Notes under the pieces: model-generated
What the model saw: only the letters and a program-made list of their open reading frames with translations
The model's database searches: none
What the model was told of the DNA's origin: nothing
Position numbers and translations under genes: made by a program
DNA from: Seonamhaeicola sp.
GTDB taxonomy: Bacteria; Bacteroidota; Bacteroidia; Flavobacteriales; Flavobacteriaceae
Direction of reading: 5' to 3'
DNA: 64,000 nucleotides
NCBI RefSeq assembly: GCF_028281565.1
Contig: NZ_JANQJQ010000030.1
Span: 62,001 to 126,000 of the forward strand
Shown here: piece by piece, positions 58,363 to 64,000 of the stretch
Layout of the letters: every line of letters begins with the position of its first letter
Numbering within the stretch: the stretch's first letter is position 1

Positions 58363-59790
58363 ATGACGTCTTCAGAATTTTATTCACTTATAAAACAGCA
58401 ATTTCCGTTTCAACCCACATCTAAGCAAGAGGTTGTACTGCAACAGTTATCTGATTTTATTTTCAACAAAGCATCCAATGCATTATATGTTTTAAAAGGA
58501 TATGCGGGTACCGGGAAAACTACTATTATAGGAACTATTGTAACCAATTTATGGAAGGCTAAAAAAAGTGCGGTTTTAATGGCTCCAACCGGAAGAGCAG
58601 CTAAAGTGATCTCTAATTACTCAAAAAAAGAAGCGTTCACTATTCATAAGAAGATTTATTTTCCTAAGAAGGAAAAGGGCGGAGGCGTTAAATTTGTCTT
58701 ACAGCCAAACAAGCATAAAAACACCATTTTTATTGTAGATGAAGCTTCTATGATCCCGGATACTCCTGGAGAATCCAAACTTTTTGAAAACGGGTCTTTG
58801 TTAGACGATCTGATGCAATACGTGTATTCCGGCCATCAATGCAAATTGCTTTTAATAGGTGACACGGCCCAATTGCCACCTGTGAAATTGGATTTAAGCC
58901 CGGCGTTAAACGAAAATTCATTGCGTTTGAATTATAACAAAGATGTTAGTAAAATGGAGCTTGATGAAGTGGTAAGACAAGAATACGATTCCGGTATTTT
59001 AGCTAATGCCACTGTTTTAAGGGAAGCGTTATCTAATAGTATTCATGACTATTTTAAATTTGATTTGAACGGCTTTAAAGACATTGTCAGGCTTATTGAT
59101 GGCCATGACATTATGGATGCGATCAATGGAGCCTACAGTGATTTGGGAAACGAAGAAACGGCCATCATAGTTAGAAGTAATAAACGGGCTAATCTTTATA
59201 ACCAACAAATACGCAGTAGAATCCTTTTCAATGAGAACGAATTGACCGCTGGTGATTATTTAATGGTGGTTAAGAATAATTATTTTTGGATCAAACCGAC
59301 CACCGAAGCCGGCTTTATTGCCAATGGCGATATTATTGAAGTTTTGGAGATCTTTAAGATTGAAGCATTATATGGTTTCAGATTTGCCACTGTAAAAATC
59401 AGAATGGTGGATTATCCCAGAATGCGACCGTTTGAAACCGTCTTGCTTTTAGATACGATACATGCTGAGACCCCTTCGTTATCTTATGAAGATTCAAATC
59501 GTTTATACCAGGAAGTGGCCAAAGATTTTGAAAATGAAAGCAGCAATTACCGAAGGTTTTTAAAGATTAAGGGCAGTAAACATTTTAATGCCCTGCAGGT
59601 TAAATTCTCATATGCCATAACCTGTCATAAATCCCAGGGAGGGCAATGGCATACCGTTTTTGTAGAACAACCTTATTTACCAAACGGCATAGATAAAGAC
59701 TATTTACGTTGGCTTTATACAGCAGTTACAAGAGCCAAAGAAAAATTGTACCTTATTGGCTTTAAAGATGATTTTTTTGAAGATGTATAA
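58363..59790 (+). CDS. RecD/Dda-like ATP-dependent DNA helicase (SF1B)
   Basis: A 475-aa single-chain superfamily 1 helicase. Walker A GYAGTGKTT (residues 47-55), motif II IFIVDEASMI (about 124-133), motif III LIGDTAQLPP, motif IV/V region with AITCHKSQGGQWHTVFV (about 422-438) and motif VI LYTAVTRAKEKLYLIG (about 450-466). The length and motif order fit small RecD2/Dda-like 5'-3' helicases in Bacteroidota. A partner is not evident. The DUF4126 protein follows after 3 nt. Confidence 0.92.
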   Translation: MTSSEFYSLIKQQFPFQPTSKQEVVLQQLSDFIFNKASNALYVLKGYAGTGKTTIIGTIVTNLWKAKKSAVLMAPTGRAAKVISNYSKKEAFTIHKKIYFPKKEKGGGVKFVLQPNKHKNTIFIVDEASMIPDTPGESKLFENGSLLDDLMQYVYSGHQCKLLLIGDTAQLPPVKLDLSPALNENSLRLNYNKDVSKMELDEVVRQEYDSGILANATVLREALSNSIHDYFKFDLNGFKDIVRLIDGHDIMDAINGAYSDLGNEETAIIVRSNKRANLYNQQIRSRILFNENELTAGDYLMVVKNNYFWIKPTTEAGFIANGDIIEVLEIFKIEALYGFRFATVKIRMVDYPRMRPFETVLLLDTIHAETPSLSYEDSNRLYQEVAKDFENESSNYRRFLKIKGSKHFNALQVKFSYAITCHKSQGGQWHTVFVEQPYLPNGIDKDYLRWLYTAVTRAKEKLYLIGFKDDFFEDV

Positions 59791-59793
59791 CCT

Positions 59794-60360
59794 ATGACAC
59801 CGGAAACCGTCATTAGTATTTGTTTGGGAATTGGGCTCTCTGCTTCCGTTGGCTTCAGAGTGTTTTTACCTTTATTTGCTTTGAGTTTAGCCGCTTATTT
59901 TGATATTTGGCAGCTCAATGCATCCTGGCAATGGGTAGGCAGTACATCCGCATTAATAACTTTAGGTGTAGCAACACTGGTTGAAATTTGCGCCTATTTT
60001 ATTCCATATATAGATAATCTTTTAGATAGTATTGCGGTTCCGCTGGCAGGCATTGCAGGTACTGTAATCATGCTTTCAACCGTTGCTGATCTGGATCCGG
60101 TAACCACATGGTCTTTGGCTATAATTGCCGGTGGTGGTACTGCGGCTGCCATTGCCGGAACATCAAGCACCACCAGGCTGGCTTCCACGGCTACTACGGC
60201 AGGTATCGCAAATCCTGTGGTTTCTACAATCGAAACAGGGACTTCTTTGGTGATGTCCGTAGTATCTATTTTTATGCCAATTTTGGCAGTTGTATTGGTT
60301 TTTATACTATTTTTTATGATTCTCAAATTGTATAAAAAGCTTAGGAAATCCAAGAACTGA
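59794..60360 (+). CDS. DUF4126 family membrane protein
   Basis: A 188-aa integral membrane protein with about five to six hydrophobic segments: VISICLGIGLSASVGFRVFL, LFALSLAAYF, VGSTSALITLGVATLVEICAYF, IPVLSIAVPLAGIAGTVIML-like, LAIIAGGGTAAAIAG and SVVSIFMPILAVVLVFILFFMIL. The Gly/Ala/Thr-rich GGGTAAAIAGTSSTTRLASTATT segment is typical of DUF4126. It begins 3 nt after the helicase stop, so it is co-transcribed. The function is unknown; it has no link to the helicase other than order. Confidence 0.88.
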   Translation: MTPETVISICLGIGLSASVGFRVFLPLFALSLAAYFDIWQLNASWQWVGSTSALITLGVATLVEICAYFIPYIDNLLDSIAVPLAGIAGTVIMLSTVADLDPVTTWSLAIIAGGGTAAAIAGTSSTTRLASTATTAGIANPVVSTIETGTSLVMSVVSIFMPILAVVLVFILFFMILKLYKKLRKSKN

Positions 60361-60488
60361 AACCCAAAATAGCCATTGTGTTTTTCCTTGGCAAAACCTG
60401 AATATCGTCTCAACGAACACAAAATTTTGTCCTAGCTCTACAAGTACTAGTTGAGTCCATGAAATTTTTTCATTTGGGTTTTTAAAAA

Positions 60489-60518
60489 TTTCTAAATGAA
60501 AAAAATCATGTACTTTTG
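60489..60518 (+). promoter_or_regulatory. kdsB promoter
   Basis: TTTC (60489-60492), N18, TACTTTTG (60511-60518); the -7 box is a full match. The start near 60525 places the ATG at 60542 in a short leader and argues against the TTG at 60527. Confidence 0.65.
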
Positions 60519-60541
60519 ATACAGAATTGACTAATTGGTTT

Positions 60542-61270
60542 ATGAAGATAATTTCAATGATTCCTGCACGTTATAGTGCCTCTCGCTTTCCCGGAAAACT
60601 AATGCAAGATCTTAATGGTAAGTCGGTGATTTTAAGAACTTACGAGGCAACTGTAGCAACTAATTTATTTGATGATGTCTTTGTGGTGACCGATAGTGAT
60701 ATTATTTACGATGAGATAGTGAATAATGGCGGCAAAGCCATCATGAGCATTAAAGAACATGATTGTGGCAGTGACAGAATAGCCGAAGCCGTCGAAAATA
60801 TGGAGGTTGATGTTGTAATTAATGTCCAGGGAGACGAACCTTTCACAGATAAGGAATCGCTTTCAAAACTAATCAATGTGTTTAAGGAAGATGACACAAA
60901 GGCGGTTGATTTAGCATCATTAATGGTTCATATTACGGATGTTGATGAAATCAACAACCCCAATACGGTAAAGGTTATAATAGATAAGTTTGATTTTGCA
61001 TTGTACTTTTCGCGAAGCCCAATCCCGTATCCTCGTGATAAAAGTGTGGCTGTAAAGTATTATAAGCATAAAGGTGTCTATGCCTTTAGAAAACAAGCTA
61101 TTTTGGATTTCTATCATTTACCCATGCTGACCTTGGAAGCCTCGGAAAAGTTGGAGCAATTACGGTATTTGGAATATGGTAAAAGAATAAAAATGGTAGA
61201 AACTGATGTGCAGGGTATTGAAATTGACACCCCTGAAGACCTGGAACGTGCCAAAAAAGCTTGGCAATAA
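60542..61270 (+). CDS. kdsB: 3-deoxy-manno-octulosonate cytidylyltransferase
   Basis: 242 aa from the ATG at 60542. KdsB activates Kdo as CMP-Kdo for lipid A core synthesis. Family motifs: [15 protein letters not shown] (residues 6-20), [24 protein letters not shown] (about 92-102), [11 protein letters not shown] and [14 protein letters not shown] with YLEYG. In Shewanella KdsB homologues use 8-amino-Kdo; a KdnB-like gene lies 1.4 kb downstream. Start chosen over an in-frame TTG at 60527 because the promoter lies just upstream. Confidence 0.95.
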   Translation: MKIISMIPARYSASRFPGKLMQDLNGKSVILRTYEATVATNLFDDVFVVTDSDIIYDEIVNNGGKAIMSIKEHDCGSDRIAEAVENMEVDVVINVQGDEPFTDKESLSKLINVFKEDDTKAVDLASLMVHITDVDEINNPNTVKVIIDKFDFALYFSRSPIPYPRDKSVAVKYYKHKGVYAFRKQAILDFYHLPMLTLEASEKLEQLRYLEYGKRIKMVETDVQGIEIDTPEDLERAKKAWQ

Positions 61271-61315
61271 CTAATGCTGAACCTGTTTCAGTAACGCTTA
61301 ATAAAGTTTAGATCA

Positions 61316-62017
61316 ATGAACGATTACAAAAACATAAAAGTTATTGGTTTTGATGCCGATGATACACTTTGGGTAAACGAAACCTATTTTAGGGAAGCGG
61401 AAGAGGCGTTTGGCAGATTGTTATCAGATTATGAGACGCCTAACAAAATAGATCAGGAGTTATTCAAAACGGAAATGGATAACCTGGAACTTTATGGCTA
61501 TGGGGTAAAAGCATTTGTATTATCAATGGTACAATCGGCATTGGAACTTTCCAATTATAATGTGTCTCATAAAACTATTGAAAGTATATTAAACATTGGT
61601 AAAAACATGCTTAATAAACCTGTGGAGTTACTGGATGGGGTAGAAGAGGTTTTAAAAGCATTGTCAAAAAAATACAAATTGATTTTAGCTACCAAAGGCG
61701 ATCTGCTAGACCAGGAACGAAAATTGGAAAAGTCCGGATTAACTGATTATTTCCACCATATAGAAGTGTTAAGCGATAAAAAAGAAGCTAATTACTCTAA
61801 ATTATTAGGGCATTTGGATGTTGAGCCTTCAGAATTTTTAATGATAGGAAATTCGCTTAAATCTGATGTGTTGCCATTGGTCAATCTAAAAGCTAATGCC
61901 ATTCACGTACCGTTTCATACAACCTGGGCACATGAACAGGTTAGTGAAAGTGAAACGAACGGAAAATCATATAAGACTATTGGTTCTTTAAGAGAGTTAT
62001 TAAATATTTTAGATTAG
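61316..62017 (+). CDS. HAD superfamily hydrolase
   Basis: A 233-aa phosphatase-like protein. Motif I VIGFDADDTLWVNE (residues 9-22) with the nucleophile Asp, motif II KLILATKGD (about 120-128), the Lys in LEKSGLTDYF / LSDKKEANYSKLL (about 155) and motif IV MIGNSLKSDVLPLVNL (about 181-196). A helical cap lies between motifs I and II. It is the YfnB/pyrimidine-5'-nucleotidase-like subclass. The substrate is unknown; a role in Kdo phosphate handling is possible from its neighbours kdsB and the KdnB-like gene but unproven. Its stop shares a base with the next gene's GTG. Confidence 0.88.
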   Translation: MNDYKNIKVIGFDADDTLWVNETYFREAEEAFGRLLSDYETPNKIDQELFKTEMDNLELYGYGVKAFVLSMVQSALELSNYNVSHKTIESILNIGKNMLNKPVELLDGVEEVLKALSKKYKLILATKGDLLDQERKLEKSGLTDYFHHIEVLSDKKEANYSKLLGHLDVEPSEFLMIGNSLKSDVLPLVNLKANAIHVPFHTTWAHEQVSESETNGKSYKTIGSLRELLNILD

Positions 62018-62634
62018 TGAAGGTTATTGATATAAATTCCTGGAACAGAAAAGCACATTACGAGCATTTTTGCAGTTTAAAAGACCCGTATTTCGCCATT
62101 ACAATACCTTTTGATGTAACTAAAGCCTATAATTTCTCTAAAAAAAATGGTGTCAGTTTTTTTGCAAAGTATTTACACAACTGTATGCAAGCCATCAATG
62201 CAGTGGAAAACCTAAAATATAGAATTGAGAACAATAATGTGGTTGAATACGAGGTTATTCATGCGTCGGCAACTATCATGAGAGAAGATAACACCTATGG
62301 GTTTTCGTTTATAGATTTTGATGAAGACCTGAATGTATTTATTAAAAATATAGAAGCAGAAAAGAAACGAATTCAAAATTCGGTTGATTTATTTCCTCCT
62401 AAAAACGGATTGGATTGCATTCATTGTTCGGCCATGCCCTGGTTACATTATACAGGACATAAAGAGCCGGTTTCAGGCGTGATGGATTCCGTTCCTAAAC
62501 TGTCTTTTAGTAAAGCTGCTAAAATAGGAGATGAATTAAGTATGAATGTTTCTATCAGTGTGAACCATGCTTTGGTTGACGGATACCATATAGGATTATT
62601 TTCTAAGAAATTTCAACAATATTTAAACCGGTAA
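62017..62634 (+). CDS. Chloramphenicol acetyltransferase-like (CAT-fold) acyltransferase
   Basis: A 205-aa protein of the CatA fold. It starts with GTG at 62017, sharing G with the HAD stop (TAGTG). The catalytic motif HALVDGYH (about residues 187-194) retains the HxxxDG pattern, and FAKYLHNCMQAINAVENLKYRI, SATIMREDNTYGFSFIDF and MPWLHYTGHKEP match family positions. Resistance is unlikely from location: it is embedded between a HAD hydrolase and a KdnB-like gene in a chromosomal cell-envelope locus, and no resistance or mobile context is present. The acyl donor and acceptor are unknown. Confidence 0.85.
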   Translation: MKVIDINSWNRKAHYEHFCSLKDPYFAITIPFDVTKAYNFSKKNGVSFFAKYLHNCMQAINAVENLKYRIENNNVVEYEVIHASATIMREDNTYGFSFIDFDEDLNVFIKNIEAEKKRIQNSVDLFPPKNGLDCIHCSAMPWLHYTGHKEPVSGVMDSVPKLSFSKAAKIGDELSMNVSISVNHALVDGYHIGLFSKKFQQYLNR

Positions 62635-62682
62635 GATTTAAAATAGTATTATTTTTACACTTCGAAAAAGAAAACATAATAC

Positions 62683-63765
62683 ATGAGTTATAAAAACTTT
62701 CCCATGGTGCCAAGGGTTATTTTTGGCAGAGGTAGTTTCAATCAGTTAAGCGATATTTTAGCCCCAAAACGCTTGAGTATAAATGCTCCGTTTATATTTT
62801 TAGTAGATGATGTTTTTAAAGCTAATTCGTGGTTAACGCCAAGAATTCCAATATCTTATGACGATAAAATTATATATGTGTCAGCCGATGAAGAACCTAA
62901 AACAGAGCAGGTTGACGCTTTAGTAGAGGATATTATATTAAATGCCAAGGAAAGGCCATCTGGTATTATAGGCATTGGAGGCGGCACCTTGTTAGATTTG
63001 GCAAAGGCGGTTTCGATCATGCTGACCAATGATGGTCAAGCCAAAGACTATCAAGGTTGGGATTTAGTTAAAAATGCAGGGGTGTACCATGTAGGTATTC
63101 CAACAATTTCAGGTACCGGTGCTGAAGTCTCAAGAACTACAGTGCTTACAGGTCCTAGTAGAAAACTGGGGATAAATTCGGATTTCACACCCTTTGATCA
63201 GGTTATTTTAGATTCGGAACTCACAAAAAATGTTCCTAAAGACCAGTGGTTTTATACAGGAATGGATTGCTATATTCATTGCATTGAGTCGTTAAACGGA
63301 ACCTATTTAAATGCGTTCAGTCAGAGTTATGGTGACATGGCACTATCCCTTTGCAAAGAAGTTTTCTTTGAAGGCAGGTTATCAAAAGCCCAATCACAGG
63401 AAAAGCTGATGATGGCCTCCTGGCACGGAGGCATGAGTATTGTTTACTCTCAGGTAGGTATTGCCCATGCTATGAGCTATGGCCTGTCGTATTTACTTGG
63501 TACTAAACATGGGATAGGTAATTGTATTGTTTTTGATCATTTAGAAGCGTTTTATCCGGAAGGGGTAAAGCTTTTTAAAGCCATGAAAGAAAAACACAAT
63601 ATTGTTTTACCTGCCGGCATTTGTGCCGATTTAAGTGACAAAGAGTTCGATATCATGATAGATGTTGCTTTAGACCTGGTCCCACTTTGGGAAAATGCAT
63701 TGGGGAAAAACTGGGAAAAAATAATGACTCGAAAAAAACTAAAAGAGCTATACCAAAAAATGTAA
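62683..63765 (+). CDS. kdnB: KdnB-like iron-containing alcohol dehydrogenase (Kdo 8-oxidase)
   Basis: A 360-aa group III iron-dependent dehydrogenase. N-terminal KNFPMVPRVIFGRGSFNQL, NAD-binding GIGGGTLLDLAKAVS (about 98-112), IPTISGTGAEVSRT, FYTGMDCYIHCIESLNGTYLN (metal Asp/His) and GIAHAMSYGLSYLLGTKHGIGNCIVFDH (metal His). This closely resembles KdnB of Shewanella, which oxidises C8 of Kdo before transamination by KdnA to give 8-amino-Kdo. The close kdsB gene supports this. No KdnA aminotransferase is in the window; it may lie downstream or elsewhere. The residues seen do not exclude another polyol substrate. Confidence 0.85.
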   Translation: MSYKNFPMVPRVIFGRGSFNQLSDILAPKRLSINAPFIFLVDDVFKANSWLTPRIPISYDDKIIYVSADEEPKTEQVDALVEDIILNAKERPSGIIGIGGGTLLDLAKAVSIMLTNDGQAKDYQGWDLVKNAGVYHVGIPTISGTGAEVSRTTVLTGPSRKLGINSDFTPFDQVILDSELTKNVPKDQWFYTGMDCYIHCIESLNGTYLNAFSQSYGDMALSLCKEVFFEGRLSKAQSQEKLMMASWHGGMSIVYSQVGIAHAMSYGLSYLLGTKHGIGNCIVFDHLEAFYPEGVKLFKAMKEKHNIVLPAGICADLSDKEFDIMIDVALDLVPLWENALGKNWEKIMTRKKLKELYQKM

Positions 63766-63766
63766 T

Positions 63767-64000
63767 ATGCGATGGTTAGCCAAATTTATCTATTTTAAAC
63801 TGCTTGGATGGAAAGTTACCGGTAACGTAAATTTATCTAAAGACGAGATCAAAAAGGCGGTCATTATTGCCGTTCCTCATACCAGTTGGCACGACTTTTA
63901 CATTGGTGTCTTATTACGTGCCGTTTTAGGGGTTAGAACAAATTTTGTTGGTAAAAAAAGTTTATTCAGGTTTCCTTATGGATGGTTCTTTAGGGCTTTG
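63767..64000 (+). CDS. PlsC-like acyltransferase, N-terminal part (3' truncated by window edge)
   Basis: Begins with ATG at 63767, 1 nt after the KdnB-like stop, and stays open to the end of the window. The 78 residues seen contain the acyltransferase HX4D motif in PHTSWHDF (about residues 43-50) followed by FVGKKSLFRFPYGWFFRAL, typical of 1-acylglycerol-3-phosphate or lysophospholipid acyltransferases. The rest of the protein is outside the window. Its coupling to the Kdo genes fits a lipid A or phospholipid acylation role. Confidence 0.85.
   Translation, partial: MRWLAKFIYFKLLGWKVTGNVNLSKDEIKKAVIIAVPHTSWHDFYIGVLLRAVLGVRTNFVGKKSLFRFPYGWFFRAL

Noticed and set aside
60527..60541. TTG start for kdsB
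   Set aside because: The promoter -7 box at 60511-60518 implies a start so near 60527 that the ATG at 60542 is the better choice.
62017..62634. Chloramphenicol resistance gene
   Set aside because: Only the fold and catalytic motif match; context is an envelope-sugar locus without any mobile or resistance element.
1..64000. tRNA or rRNA genes, prophage, integrases, insertion sequences
   Set aside because: None could be recognised; the only RNA gene supported is rnpB.

Overview
The window looks like chromosomal DNA of an AT-rich marine-type Flavobacteriaceae (Bacteroidota). Support: many genes preceded by the Bacteroidota promoter form (TTTG about 20 nt upstream of TAnnTTTG), no obvious Shine-Dalgarno sequences, many type IX secretion system (T9SS) and gliding proteins, PorP/SprF barrels, CarboxypepD_reg-like proteins and a six-domain S1. 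Nothing resembling a phage, transposase, integrase, CRISPR or tRNA was seen. The species cannot be named from this sequence alone.

Layout. 1-2.8 kb: C-terminal half-domain of Lon, porQ (T9SS) and cmk. 2.8-8.9 kb: five tandem paralogues on the minus strand, each a secreted protein of 385-389 aa with an N-terminal CarboxypepD_reg-like domain. 9.0-18.7 kb: housekeeping genes (Kbp-like BON/LysM protein, rpsA, pyrR-pyrB, rnz, pdxH) mixed with three small enzymes or binding proteins, a CAP lipoprotein and a CHAP protein. 18.9-29.3 kb: a minus-strand surface operon, in order: small secreted protein, 1660-aa HYR-type adhesin with a T9SS type B tail, PorP/SprF barrel, then two tandem PorE-like OmpA proteins. 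29.8-45.9 kb: sixA, then a plus-strand locus with the order and architecture of the gliding operon sprC-sprD-sprB-sprF, including a 2749-aa SprB-like adhesin and an 812-aa PorP-barrel/coiled-coil/SPOR fusion. 46.0-49.0 kb: ppk1 and ppx (polyphosphate). 49.1-54.2 kb: OM barrel, miaE, a lipoprotein, dnaX and a DUF1566 lipoprotein. 54.3-54.6 kb: RNase P RNA. 54.7-60.4 kb: two secreted proteins, rsmD, DUF3822 protein, a two-TM protein, a RecD-like helicase and a DUF4126 protein. 60.5-64 kb: kdsB, HAD hydrolase, CAT-like acyltransferase, a KdnB-like Kdo oxidase and a truncated acyltransferase, consistent with modified Kdo/lipid A synthesis.

How it fits together: about 27 kb, from 18.9 to 45.9 kb, is devoted to two head-to-head surface-adhesin loci that share the same N-terminal module and both carry dedicated PorP/SprF export partners. 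Their shared control region, and the upstream regions of neighbouring genes, carry direct repeats of a TCGATNAA motif spaced about 20-22 bp, which may be sites for one common regulator.

Most notable observations: (i) dnaX has an uninterrupted run of ten A at the gamma/tau boundary, and slippage in either direction gives a stop at once; the gene also lacks the usual four-Cys zinc module. (ii) The PorP-barrel/coiled-coil/SPOR fusion. (iii) The five-gene tandem paralogue array, whose first gene has a terminator hairpin 21 nt upstream. (iv) The TCGATNAA direct repeats. (v) The KdsB/KdnB pair suggesting 8-amino-Kdo.
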